Positions 1 through 11,947 of a stretch of DNA of 64,000 bases are shown here, one piece after another. The stretch comes from Porodaedalea pini. Lineage: Eukaryota; Basidiomycota; Agaricomycetes; Hymenochaetales; Hymenochaetaceae. Location of the stretch: assembly GCA_002794775.1 (NCBI GenBank), contig NBAY01000039.1:310001-374000 (forward strand), read 5' to 3'. A program made the position numbers and the translations under genes. The notes under the pieces are model-generated. The model saw only the letters and a list, made by a program, of their open reading frames with translations, did no database searches and was not told where the DNA came from. Position 1 is the first letter of the stretch; every line of letters begins with the position of its first letter.

Positions 1-1936
1 CTGTCGATATCAGTAGACTTACTGATGCGCTCTGTCGAGCGGAACCCGACGCCTTCTGCATGCTTTCATGCTGCCATTGCGCTCTCCCGGTCCATTCCCG
101 AGAGGGACCTCGAGAAAGCCGTTGAGCTGTGCAGACGAGCTGTCGAAGCGGAACCGAAAGACGTGCGGAATTGGCATCTGCTGGCGCTTCTAGCTGCGAA
201 GCAAGGAGAATGGAAGAAGGCAAAGGGTGTGCTGGAAGCTGCTCTTGAGATCGTGGATGACATAGAGATGCAATCTCAGGCGAATGAACTGACGAATAAC
301 GGCATTATATCTAGAGATTTTGGCAGTACGAATGGAGATCAGACACCTACTTCCTCTACGCCTCATACTGCAGGAAATGAAACGAACGGTGCAGCTAAGC
401 CCACCTTGCCTCTGCCGCGCACTCTGATCGATCCTGGTGCCCAATCTCTTCCGCTCGCTGCGAAACTCTTGCGGCCCATACCGGACCACCCTCCCGCGAC
501 ACATCGCGAGCTTTTCGAGCATGCACTCCAGTTACGGATGACGCAGATCGCTATCACAGAGCTCGTCGAGGGCCCAGAAAGTGTAGAGGCATGTTGGCTT
601 GAGGTTTTTGAGTGGTATTCACAGAGACGCGACACAGTCTCGCAAGGTCGTGAGTCAATATCTACTAAATACTCTGTGGTACTCCGTCATGACATGATTT
701 TATTTCTCAGCAGGATCAAGAAGGCCTTCCATGGATGCGCGTCGGACTCCAAGCCCTGCATACGTCGATACTGACGCGCAGGAGTCTACTCAGGCGCAAA
801 ATGATATCGCCTCAGGATCATCTGCGCTGAGTATCTCCAACAATCATTCCATAGATACTGCATCATCAACGGATACTGCAACTATCCGCTCGCCAGTTCG
901 GACTTCATTGGACAGATCCACTGAGATTCCTCTTGCGGAAAGGAAGAGCAAGGAAAGAAATTCTAGTGAAACCCAACGCAACGAGCGCGACAAGAAGGGC
1001 AGACGAGTGCAGCAAATGCTCAAGAACCAGGTGCATAAACAACAAGCTCGGATCAATACAATTTCAAAGAAGATCGGACACGGCGTCTCAAGGAGTAGTA
1101 CGAGCCTACATCGCTCAAAATCGGCTCCTGGTATGTTAACCCTTCTATGAACTTTTGTTACGGCAATTCAATGGCCCTCACCTTTGTCATTAGACATTCA
1201 CGCGATGTTAGCGCGCGCGGCGCCATATCAGGCCTCGTCGATCCATTCCCGAAGACGAATATCGTTCAGTTCGAGAATACCCCGGTCAGAAAGAGGGTAC
1301 GAAGGCTCTCTTGTACCTCCATCTACACCACCTCCCCTTCCCACGTCTGCACAGGAAAGCGCACATAGCATCCGGAACGCCCGAGAACGAAGATTGCTGA
1401 GCGACCTATGGCTCATGTCTGCGGCGACCTTTAGACGCCTTGAGAAGATTGATCAGACGCGGGGCGCCATCCAGGAAGCAGAGACCCTAGATGAGGAGAA
1501 CGAGGCGGTGTGGATACAAGTACGTAGACAGTTCTTAGTGGTTCCATCATCTTTGATGACTTCTATCTTCTAGTTGGGTCTGTACTTCTCTGCACAAGGC
1601 GAAGAAGGGAAGGCTATCGAGGCCTTCCAAAAGGCGCTATTTATTTCACAGGATGACGTACCCGCTACTATCCATCTCTGCCAGCTATACCTGACTTCCC
1701 GCTCGCCTTTTGTCCGTTCAAGCTCGTATGGCTCAGTAGACATTGCTGCCGGAATGCTGGAGGCACTTACTCGTGGGCCAGGCTGGGACGTCGCTGAAGC
1801 GTGGTATCTTTTAGCGAAGGCTTACAGCATGCAGGGACGGAAGGACCGCGAAAGGGAGTGTTTGATGTTCGCTCTTGGGCTTGCGGAAGTACGCGGTATA
1901 CGCGACATAGGCGCCGCCGTCGGTTGGTGCTTATGA
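1..1936 (+). CDS. YPP1/TTC7-like TPR protein (3' part)
   Basis: C-terminal part of a tetratricopeptide-repeat protein, open from the first base, so the 5' end lies outside the window. Four exons fit by splice consensus and phase: 1-649, 711-1130, 1194-1519 and 1574-1936. TPR-like helix pairs are visible near the start (ELCRRAVEAEPKDVRNWHLL) and near the end (GLYFSAQGEEGKAIEAFQKA, then EAWYLLAKAYSMQGR). Exon 2 encodes a long Ser- and Lys/Arg-rich disordered insert. The terminal block AEVRGIRDIGAAVGWCL, ending at the stop, resembles fungal YPP1 proteins. YPP1 is a subunit of the plasma-membrane PI4-kinase Stt4 complex (Stt4-Ypp1-Efr3). The assignment rests on remembered family features; another TPR protein is possible. 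Confidence 0.7.
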
Positions 1937-2912
1937 TTCTTTTGGCGCGCTCCGTACGTAAATTATATACTACTGAACTTCCTCCCTTACTATATATTGC
2001 GGGTGACGTGTCTCACTGCTTGGAAGCTACTGGAATACAGACACTGATTCTCTGTTTTTAGAACTTTACTTACACCTAATGCAACATCTGTTCGCGCTAA
2101 TAGCGCTGTGCACGCGGTACATCCCTTCTAGCACAAGAACCATTTTGTGCATCTGTGCGCAGCTGATCGCAAGAATGTGAAAAGGCAGGAAGAGAAGGTT
2201 GGAGAACAAGAAGAACGATTAAATTTATCTTCAGCGCGAGTTCTAAAATCACACTACCGCCTAAGTTCTTCTGCTTACCGGACTGACGGATTCAGCTGAT
2301 TCGAATCTGGAATCATCAAGCATCATCCTGTTTGCCAAAGTTTGTTCAGACTACTGCAGGTGCACGGCTCATGAAATGCGATGTCTATACAAATGGCAAA
2401 TTCCAACAGGTGGGGATGAGCATTCGATTTCTAATATACGTGGCATGATGAGAACATCCTGTGGCTTCGCTTCTAGGGCTTCTTAGAACAGCATCAGCTG
2501 GCGTTCACATCCGGAAAGGCTATGAAAGACGGCATCCGATGCCTTGGCTCAAGAAGGTCTGATCCTTGGGGGAGACGGAGGGGAGCTGTTGCTTGAAATC
2601 GTTTGTAGTCGTATCTCCAAAATCACTAGACGCCCTACTTGGTTTGGAGTCCGGCCGTCGATCTGGTTCTCTGTAGCTCGGGTGGGCAATGCCTTACCAT
2701 ATTCTTCGAGCTTGCGAACGGACTGGATAGCATAGGTAAGTCTGGGCGTCTGAACGCAGGACAAGATGTTGTGATCCTTCCACTTGTGGTTGATGATTAC
2801 TGACAACGCGCTGCGGAATCTAATTTCAAAGAATTCATAGCTTAGCATCTCTGCTCTCTGTTCATAGTATATATTGTGATTCGCCCTTCGACTCGCTCCG
2901 TGCATTGCTCCC
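1937..2912. other. Intergenic, no gene recognised
   Basis: About 1 kb between two plus-strand genes. It should hold the terminator of the YPP1-like gene and the promoter of the kinase gene. Short open frames here (for example 2549-2914 minus) have no domain or splice support. No repeat was noticed. Confidence 0.5.
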
Positions 2913-5111
2913 ATGACGGGTCACGCTGTTCAATCTGTCCACACTCAATCGGCTCGATATTCTTATGCCTTCGATTACACGTCTCAGCTGACAGGACTCT
3001 GTGGTGCCCCTATAGCACGTGGAGGCTATTCTGTTGTCCGCAAATGCTATCTCTACGGAGAGCCGGTGGCAGTCAAGGAACTGAAGGCTAACGTAGGTTG
3101 TCTGCCAATGTCAGAGGTAATATCTGTTGAAAACTCGATGTCTTTCTCAAGGCTAATTAGCTTGTTCCGTAAGATGGCTGAACGAGAATATGAGCTGTGG
3201 CACTCCCTCAAACATCCGAACATCCTCCCATTGAAAGGAATTTGCTACCTTTGTCCGGACCGCAAAGTTCCTTCCTTCATCTCTAGTTGGCAGAAGAACG
3301 GCCGTATCAATGATTATGTTCGTGGGGTCCCAGAAGCCGATTTTCTTCGCTTGGTACGCCTTACTCTACAATCTTGTATGCACTCTAAACAGCTTTGTTT
3401 AGAATGAAGACATCGCTGAAGGTGTGCGATACCTTCATGACAACGGTATCATTCATGGTGATCTGCGTGCTGTGAGTGTTTAGGTTGATCACGTGCCGTG
3501 TAACAAAGTTAAAAAATTGTTGGTGTAGGCCAATGTGCTTATCTCGGATGATCACAGAGCTCTTGTGACGGACTTTGGTATAGCAAAGTATGACAGCGGC
3601 GACGGCGTTCAGATCTCGAAGGCGTTTCAAGGAAACTTCCGTTGGATGGCCTGCGAGTTTTTCAAATGCGAGGCCAGGGAGTTTCCTGCCCGTGAAGCAC
3701 GCCGCTCAAAGGAAAGCGATGTCTGGATGTTTGCTATGCTTATGCAGGTGAGTGGACTTGATGCGCTGACCACTCGTCACTGAATCACAGGTCACAAGGA
3801 AATTTTATCGGGTAAAATTCCCTTTCATGAATATATAAACGTATTTAGCATTGCATCTATGATTGGGGCCGGAAGACTTCCCGTATTTCCGTCCGCTCAA
3901 CACCGGTCTTGGGCAAAGTTCGACAAACCTGTGCGTGATCTCTGTTCTCGATGTTGTACATCAGAGCCCAAAAAGCGACCAACGATCGTCGCGATACTCA
4001 AGGAAATCAGGAAAGCAACTCTAGAGGAGATTGCACTTATCGTGTAACTGACGACCTTACAGAGATATAAGAACCCAGCTTAAACAAACCGAGCCTACCT
4101 ATTCTGATCATGCGCCCGCTGAAATCCGTACAGAGATGCAGGGTACACCTTCCCGGCCACATCCAAGGCATGTGAGGGAGGCGGACGACAACACAGTTAG
4201 ACTCTCAAGTCTTTTCAGCTCTCTTCGATTGTCAAGCCCAGTGTCTACATCCACACGTCATTCTAGAAATTGGTCCCAAGAAGATTCTTGTGAGACGTCA
4301 CGGTCTCTCGCAGCAGCATCTCGAGTTGCTCGTGATGGTTCAAATATAATCCTTGAGGAACGGCCACATACTTTCCCTTTCCACACAGCTTCTAATGAGA
4401 CAGACCCTCTTCCTAGAGGACCAGATAACGACAGGTTTCGCTTGTCCACAATTTGCCCAACAGGCGAGTAAAAAGAAACACATCCGTCATCTGAGGTCTG
4501 ATTCGTTCATACCGCCTTAGTCGAGTTGGAAAATTATCTGGCCCGAAGGGGGCTACAACTTCGTTTCACCGAGAAATTCGAGCCATCTGGACCTGAAGAG
4601 CAGAGAACATGGCATTGCGTCCTCAAGTGTGAGCTCCTTAATTAGTCTGGGTCATTACTGCTCTTGACTCCGACTTGACCTACTATCAGTTGATGGCAGA
4701 GAACTTGCAAGAGCGTCTGCGTGGAAAAAGAGTGATGCGAAGAAAGTCGCTTCAAGGACAGCACTTACTAAATTATGTCCGTGTCTTTGCATTCCTGCCT
4801 ATATGTCTATTGAGAAGTATACCAGGCGGTCTTTCTCATACGCCTGCATACGAGGATGTTGCATCGCGCAGCGACTCCGCTTCGGACCCTCAATTCCGTT
4901 ACGAAGGCCCTGATCATAACCGAACATGGATATGTACATTTTCCAGTTAAGTTTGAAGGTAATCACTTCAAAGGACCCGAGCTAATCAGATCGACGATTT
5001 ACAGACGGGAAAAACTCAGTTTCAGAAGGAAGGGGGAAAACTAAGAATGAGGCAAAACAGAACGCAAGGCTGCAAATTAGCTTTTCAATGTCTCGCGCAT
5101 TAATAACGTAG
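2913..5111 (+). CDS. Protein kinase fused to two dsRBD-like domains
   Basis: Multi-exon gene joining an N-terminal protein kinase domain to two C-terminal double-stranded-RNA-binding-like domains. Kinase motifs: Gly-rich ARGGYSVVRKC, catalytic VAVKEL, alpha-C AEREYELWHSLKHPN, catalytic loop IIHGDLRAANVL (HGD in place of HRD, common in fungal TKL-like kinases), TDFGIAK, and RWMACE in place of RWMAPE. A Ser-rich linker follows. dsRBD-like 1 spans about 4521-4776 (GPEEQRTWHCVLK, then WKKSDAKKVASRTALTKL); dsRBD-like 2 spans about 4826-5111 (EGPDHNRTWICTF, then GKTKNEAKQNARLQI). Exons proposed: 2913-3092 (or read through to 3353), 3174-3353, 3403-3471, 3529-3747, 3799-4043, 4063-4463, 4521-4628, 4690-4776, 4826-4945, 5005-5111. 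The join at 4044-4062 would be a 19-nt intron and that at 4464-4520 a GC-AG intron; if either is wrong, the kinase stops at 4047 and the dsRBDs form a second gene. Confidence 0.7.
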
Positions 5112-5168
5112 AATGAAGACGGATACAGAATAGATGTACTATAGTATACAGATGGTGATGCAACGTTC

Positions 5169-6410
5169 TTACTTTGTCCCCGATAATATTGCCTTTTCGA
5201 CAAGCGTATCAAAGACTTTCTCAATGACATCTTTCTTCTGCAATTCGTTCAGCCAGTGCTCAGGAATCGCCTCGAAACAGTAGAGTGCCCCAGCAAGTCG
5301 CTCGAAGATCGCACAGATAGTATCGACGTCGGAACTCAGGGTAGAAGCAAGAGCATGCCCTGGACCCAAGAACAACTGCTCGTTAACAGAACGTAAGGTG
5401 TGGAGTGACAGTGTCTTTGCGCACTTCTTCATGCGACTTCGAGTTCCAAAGGGCTAACAGTGTCGTCTCGTGCGAGAAGATCACAAACCCAGAGGTCTCA
5501 ATCTTGTCCACCGATTTTCGTTTTCCAAGTCATCATTCTCAAAGCCTTCACTTCCTCCGTAACAAAATTCCACGCCTCGGATGCGATGCTTACGGACAGG
5601 TAATCGGGCGCCTGAACCGCTTTCTTCGTTTCCTCCGCCTCGTTTGCAGATGCAGAAGGATTCGCAGGGTTGTCTGTGTACGTGAAGAAGTCGAGGAGCT
5701 GCACCGTGGCCAGTCTGCAAGACTGGAGACAAAATTGTGAGGCGTGATTCACTCTGCTTTGCAGGTTGGACATGGCGAGTGCTTCGGAGGGCTTGCTATG
5801 AACGAACACGGAGATCGGACATAGACGCATGGGCGAACCATCTCCTGATGAGGATGGATGGTTCGAGCCGGAGATAGTAAGCTGATTATTGCGCGAGAGC
5901 ATCTGAATGGGCATTCAGAACATCACGGGTGCCATTGCCTAAACTCAAGTAGACGGACTTCTATGAGAGATAAAAAACATAGAAAGGATGCAATGGAGTT
6001 GACCTATGTCAAAACAGTATGCAACAGCAGAAATGTAGCCTGCAGACACGATGAACGAGCGTTCTCGATTAGCACGGTGTCTTGCAAATGCATAAACTAG
6101 TTACTCACTATATTCATACCCTACAACAAGCTTCCCGGTCACATCCTGCCAATCGAGTCTGTCCTTCTCATTCAAAGACTCGGCTAGACAAAGAGCCGTA
6201 CTGTATGCATTGCGAATGATCGATTAACATTAAAAACTTCTTCGAAGGGACTCATTTCGTAAAGAGACTCACCTGGCATCGTCCGGAGGCTGCGTACGAT
6301 CCGCGAGTTTTGAATTTATACGTTGCTCCGAGGGCATCTCCCACAGCAAATCCATAAAGTGCACCATTCAAGCGAGACTCGGATTTGATGAAAGCAGATG
6401 GTGTCGACAT
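5169..6410 (-). pseudogene. ADP-ribosylglycohydrolase-like, decayed
   Basis: Convergent with the kinase/dsRBD gene. Reading down from an ATG at 6410, the first exon has the family N-terminus (LNGALYGFAVGDALGATYKF). Later blocks match the family in order: PPDDA then TALCLAESL (usual TDDTxLALxLAESL), GYISA..CFDIG, SSGDGSPMRLCPISVF (usual SGNGSLMRLxP), and DVDTICAIFERLAGALY..IPEHWLNEL (usual GxDxDTxAAIxGxLAGAxYG). The blocks lie in different frames. Between GATYKF and PPDDA a frame change and loss of sequence are needed, and several metal-binding residues are replaced. Intact enzymes remove ADP-ribose from proteins or nucleic acids using two Mg ions. I call it a pseudogene; a divergent gene with unrecognised introns is the alternative. 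Confidence 0.6.
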
Positions 6411-7726
6411 TGACTGAAAGAAAAATCATTGTCTGTCAGAAGGTGACAGAAGTATCTGCTGTCGTGTTGGCAGGTCTAGCTTGAGCGTGACTCGAGGCGA
6501 CTGCGTTCAAGTCCATTCAATTGGCACAGAGCATAGCTATAGCTATTAGGCTGTTGTTCACCAACTTGACGGAAGCAAGGCTCAGTTTTTCTATCAGCTG
6601 CTCAAGGCTGGCATCGAAGCCAAAGTACTAGTACTGTTAAGTAGGGAACGCCGCGCCCGAGATACCGAATTAGGTCACAAAATAATAAGTAAAAATAATG
6701 CGAAAAACAGCTAGACGCGTTGCGAGGCCAATCAGAACGCCTCCTCGGCCTGTCTTCCGCTTATCTCATTTTTTTTTCTCAGTAGTAATGGACTACAGAC
6801 CTCATTGATAGGAATGAGTGCATAGTATCTAATCACGGTTCCTTTACCTACTTAGAGTCTGATGTTTATCCACGCCGTAGGCCTGAGGCACCAGTACTAG
6901 TATTTCTCACATCATTCCGGCCCTTTTCGGCCCTTTCAGCATCAGCTGGAGCATCAAAGCTATGCATTCGCAGACATGCATGGCTGCAGAGTTAGTTGTG
7001 CATGTTGTGTATGGTCACGCTGCACAGGTCATCGTATCTTGGGCCAGATCTAGTGATCGATGCCATATTCTGCTCAATGCGACATCCAGGTTATCACATA
7101 CTATGTATTACCAAGTGCGGACCAAGGTAAGAGACTATTTCAAGCTGCATGTTTGCTTTTGCCTATTGAGCCCCCAAACACGCAAACTTCGTCACAAAAG
7201 ATATCGACTCATCTCGCTTGGCTACTTGTAAGGACTGTGGGGCCCGTGTAAGCGCCATACGGAAACATGACTAGGCATCTCCTATATCATAGCAGAATAG
7301 GAGTGTTATTTTTTTTAAATCATTTTCCGTGTATCACCGCAATGAACAGCCTCATCAACGGATCTCATCATCATTCTTAGGAGTCGGCCTGGCCGTTTTT
7401 TTTTTTCGCTGGCAAAATGCAGGCTGGAGACAAGAGCCTTCCCTTCGATTATAATGGGCAGGCAGCAGATCCCCATTCCATTCTCTAGCTCCATGGAGGC
7501 GCGTTGCTCTGCTTTCCTGCAGTTACCCACGTTCCGATTTTGCACAGCCGGCACGCCGCATGGATTACTATATCGAGCAGATTGATGGATCGGTGTTCTC
7601 GGTTACTTAGTGCTATTTCAGGTCACGTATAAGAATACGCGCAGCGACGCGTTCTCGCGTTCGCAACCCTAATCGACGACCACGACATCAGCGGCTCGCG
7701 ATTCCCATCCCGAGCACCCAACAGCC
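6411..7726. other. Intergenic between divergent genes
   Basis: Separates the minus-strand ARH-like gene from the plus-strand DUF3433 gene and should hold both promoters. It contains the possible MITE at 6626-6902. The short open frames (6962-7231, 7060-7251, 7315-7554) show no recognisable domain. Confidence 0.4.
6626..6902. mobile_element. Possible MITE with 11-bp inverted ends
   Basis: The sequence begins TACTAGTACTG (6626-6636) and ends with its exact reverse complement CAGTACTAGTA (6892-6902), bounding 277 bp without coding capacity. The inverted match does not extend inward, and no clear target duplication beyond the palindromic end itself is visible. A non-autonomous DNA transposon is plausible, but a chance short palindrome pair cannot be excluded. 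Confidence 0.3.
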
Positions 7727-10270
7727 ATGCATGAACCCTCCGGACCGCTCTCTCCTCCACTCACGGCGTCGACGAAGAACTTTAGAGAGTCTACGCACCT
7801 TATACCGTCGATTAAGCAGGAGGAACGGCCAAAATCCTATGTGAGTGACATTTGATTGCATCGCATCGTTTGATGGACTCACTCACCCAGTTTTCTCGAC
7901 TTACAGGAACCTCCGCAATTGAAACTATGGGTTGTACTGCCCGCGTCACTTTTCATGATTGCCCTCGGTATTGGTCTGGAGGTGGCGTTATTCTTCTCGA
8001 ACAAAAACAATGGTATGTAGGCATAGAATCTCATTCAGAGATTGGTACCCATTTGACGCCTTGCAGGTTTTGCCGTCAAACAAAAGAATGTCTTCAAATT
8101 TGCATCTCAGCAGTTCCTTACGGTGTGTTCCTTTCTTGGGAAAGTGTCAATTGGATCCTTAGCCTTGCAAATAGTCATTTTTCCCGATTCTTCTTGTCGC
8201 CCCCCTCGGTCTACTCTGGGAGTCAAAGAACTGGCTAGTGAAGCGGTACCAGGTGCGCCTCTCTTTTTCAACGTGGCTAAAGGTTATACTCATCACTGTT
8301 CTAGCCGTATATCAATCTTTCGAGAGGAGATGCCTCGGCAGAGAACTCGTTGCTTCTTGACTACGTTTCAATCAAGTGAATCCCTATCTCTATTTCCCAC
8401 CTCCGTCAACTCAACTCATCACCCCAAAGTACCTTATACTGCGTATTTTTAGCATTCTCGAAGCGCCACTGGCTCGTCTTCGTCTCTGCAGTTGCTGGGC
8501 TCGCAACGCTTCTCCTGCAGCCTCTCGCTGGCGCAATATTTGATGTTTCACAAATCCCAGAACCTGCATCTTCCACAGTACAAAGTATCAGGACTCTCGG
8601 ACTCGATCCAGATCGCTTCCAGCTCACGGCCTTCCTTGCTGCTGCAGGTGTAAGTGCTATGTCGATCCACTTTGCAGTCTATATTGATAAAAATATAGTA
8701 TGTCCTTGCGGCGGTAAGCAACGGACTTCCGGATCCCCCGTTTGTCCATAATAACTGGGCTGCGGCGGACTTCGAGGTGAGAGAACATGGCATCCTTGAA
8801 ATAGCCATGCTCATGAGCGCAGTTTCCGAATGGCGATTATCTCAACGGGACTATCTCCGCAAACACCACAGGCATACGCACGAACGCGACATGTACAGCA
8901 CCCTCAGCACTGAGTCTTGATACCAGTACTGGTTCCATAAACTACACGATTGGGGCGACGTCGAATTCAAACTGCGGCATTACTGTACCCTTCAACCCCT
9001 CAAGTGCATCCCAACAATACGGCGTCTCTGCGGTGGAGAACTGCGGTCCGAACGCAGGCATGAACCAGACATTTCTGCCCGTCTTTTTCTGGTTCTACCA
9101 TAACAACTCGAACAGTCCACAGACGGCTGGGGTGTTTTGCGAGCCGACACTGGAGGTATTCCTTATCAGTGCGAATGCATCGCTGAGTGACGGTTCGCTT
9201 GGGAACGTGTCAATTATCGCACCTATTAATGACTCTAGTAATAACAATGTCACGGGTGCTCCGCAGAATGGAATTCCATTCAATGGGTTAGCCTTCCTTC
9301 CTTTTCCCTATTCGTTATAAAATTGACTGGATGTCTTGGCGGCCTCGCATACAGTGTCACATTCGATGCAAGTCCGGATGCCTTCACTGCTGCGAGGGCT
9401 ACTGCGACTAATACTGGAGTTCCCGGCGCCATCTTACGGGCTGTCACGACGAATGCGACACTATCACCGAATGCGTTCAACTCACTCGACGGTTTTGTGA
9501 ACACGACCTCAAGGATATATGTTCGTACACCTGCCTCTTCTCTTGTCTCATGCATATTCTCATGGTCTCACTTCTACGTTCTCAATAGACTCAGCACCTA
9601 GCACTCATAGCTAAGAATACATACTTTTTGCCGACAAACGAGACTCTTGATTCTGTCACCATATCGCTGAAGCCTCGACTAACCATCGAGTGAGTAATAC
9701 ATATATAGTCCGTGATGCAAAATGACTAAGTTTGTCTTGACTAGACCACTTGCAGCCCATGCACTAGCCGTACTCCTCATCCTGGTCGGTAGTCTTATGT
9801 TCATTGTTGGGGTCGTACATCGGAACATCCGCAGGGGCGTCTTTCTCGGCGCGCCGCCAGGCTCTATCGCGAGCGCTGTCGCACTCACATCGCACTCCGG
9901 CTTCGGCATGTTCCTTGTCCCGTATGACACGGAGCTGAGCATCGCAACGAAGCTCGCGCCGCTGCGCTTCCGTCTTGACGGTCGCACAGGCGCGATCGTC
10001 GCGACCGATGCACCAGGATACGCTTTCGCGCGTGGCGATGACAATGACGAATACCAGGACCAGGATGAAAGTGAGAAGGCGCCACCTTTGAGTCGGGGAT
10101 CGACGGCCAAGGTTGGCTCAAGCACAAGCACAGGGTCGCATGAAGAGACGCGGATGTCATTGCTTGGCCATGGGAGGGACGCCTCTGGGAACCTCCTAAC
10201 TCAGGCTGGATACACGGTCGAACCATTCACTCCTCCAGCACGGTCATCAGATCCTGAGCAGCACATCTAA
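7727..10270 (+). CDS. DUF3433-type multi-pass membrane protein
   Basis: Large multi-exon gene. It starts at ATG 7727 (MHEPSGPLSPPL) with first intron 7841-7906. Successive exons give a hydrophobic segment (LWVVLPASFLMIALGIGLEV), then FFPILLVAPLGLLWESKNW, then PYINLSRGDASAENSLLLDY followed by KRHWLVFVSAVAGLATLLLQ. This TM / Q-P-Y / SAENSLLLDY / RHWL order is the hallmark of the fungal DUF3433 family. A long, probably extracellular domain rich in N-x-S/T sites follows (about 8830-9700). A further TM segment (HALAVLLILVGSLMFIVGVV) precedes a cytoplasmic tail ending EQHI at the stop. The intron near 9287-9353 leaves phase 2 and joins cleanly onto VTFDASPDAF. The family is common in basidiomycetes and its function is unknown. 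Confidence 0.75.
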
Positions 10271-11227
10271 ACTCACCGTGCTTGTCTTTGCTTCGACTCC
10301 TCTATTCCGGGTTGTTCGTCCTCCATATTGTGATACCCTCGCATCGCTTTCGGACTCGTGGACGGTATATTGTACATTTTGAACTGTAAATTATGTAGCT
10401 TCTCTTTTCCCATCGTCATCTGTGCCCACGTATCGCATCATAGTAGTCCTACATGTTTGACCAATGATTACTTTAATGACCTTTGTTCGTCATTTACACG
10501 AATATAATCAATCAACATGGTATTTGCCAAGGCATTATCAGGCCTCGAGACTTAATGTGCTGCGCATCAAACACGAGCCACTTTTCAATAGCCAAGCGAG
10601 ATGGCCGTGGAGGCCGTGCATGTCGTCACCGTGTCATGTTAGAGCCACCAACGTGTCGACCTCGAGGCGTCCTCCACGGAAGAATTAAAGCAGATTTAGT
10701 TTAATTAGCTCTGGTTGTTAGCTTAGCAAAGATAACAAGGTAAGTAAGGGATTGAGTAATGCATCATGGATTTTATACATGCGCTCGCGTTCCCTGCCGG
10801 TACTATGAATCATAGTATGATAGTGGTTCCAATATCAATGCGTTCATTACGCGTCTTCAAACTCCGACGTCTAAAATCGGCCTGTCGATCTTTCGCGTGG
10901 TCTAATATTAATTCGAGTTTTTCTCAACTGCATGTTTGACCAACTGCAGCACTTCTCCAGCACTTGACTCATTTGGCGGAAAATAGCTAGTGCATGCCCT
11001 TGTTGGCTATGTAGGCGGCTCCTTACACGAGGAGAACAAGACATTGAACTAGGATGAAACCGGAAGCGATGTATTTGTGGCCCATGCAATCAAATCCGAG
11101 CCACCAAAATGCACATTGGTATAAAGGCGTCGATGAACTTTCTGAGATGGACGTCGATAGCAAGAACAATCACTATCTGCCCGCTATCTGCTATCAGCGA
11201 TTCTCCTAATATCTAATCTCCTCGTCA
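10271..11227. other. Intergenic, no gene recognised
   Basis: Nearly 1 kb between two plus-strand genes. Open frames here are short and overlap one another. It presumably holds the DUF3433 gene terminator and the promoter of the coiled-coil gene; no repeat or RNA gene was noticed. Confidence 0.4.
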
Positions 11228-11947
11228 ATGGAAATAACGTCCGAAGACCTCTCGTACCCGCCATTATCGCAGAGAGTTGGTGTTCGCACACCCTCGTTTG
11301 TCTCTTCAGAGAATGAGAGCCCTCAACCGGTCTACAAAGCACGCGAACCGACAAAGGCGGATATCATTCTACATACAACACTAAAGGTTCGTCTTACCTT
11401 CATCACTTGATACTATGGATACCTATCGAATAAATCATCTCCATTGTCTGCAGGTCCTCTTTTTTCCTTTGAAGCCGCTTCGGAAAGTAAACTGGTCTCG
11501 TCAAAAGTATGAACTCAAGGAGCCCTCAAAGCCACCTCCCGTCGACCCCGGTATGGCGTTTTCAGCTCACTCGGCATACAGAGGCTCACCTTTCTGTCAA
11601 CTCAATAAGAGGTGGCATGGAGAGCCAAAGTAGAGACCCTGGAAGCAGAAATCGAGCGCTTGAACGAGAAATACAATCAGCTCAACCGGGATTATTCGAA
11701 GCTATACGACCGCGCAGAGAATTGGAATGAGCGCTGTAAAAAGGCAGAGTCGAAGTTCGAGACGCTCCGGGACGCACACGAGGATCTGTCGAGGGTGGTA
11801 TACGAGAAATACGGGAGGGACGAGTTCCGCGCATTGAGGGACAAGATCGAGGCGGACAAACTCGAAGTCGCGAGGAAGAGGTACATCGCTTCGACTACGA
11901 CGCTGGTTATCAATACGAAGGACTCGGAGGGTAACGATTTGCAATGA
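11228..11947 (+). CDS. Small coiled-coil protein, function unknown
   Basis: Three exons in phase: 11228-11386, 11454-11550 and 11610-11947, giving a protein of just under 200 residues. The N-terminal half is polar and Pro-rich. The C-terminal half, from about AWRAKVETLEAEIERLNEKY onward, is a continuous charged heptad-like helix (NQLNRDYSKLYDRAENWNER, then KKAESKFETLRDAHEDLSRV) ending in a short hydrophobic strand and EGNDLQ. No signal peptide or membrane segment is seen. I do not recognise the family; a structural or adaptor role is only inference from the coiled coil. The open frames on the opposite strand here are shadows. Confidence 0.65.

Noticed and set aside
2295..2320. GATTCGAATC motif resembling a tRNA B box
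   Set aside because: No matching A box or cloverleaf could be drawn around it.
9679..10131. 150-codon minus-strand frame
   Set aside because: Antisense to the last exon of the DUF3433 gene.
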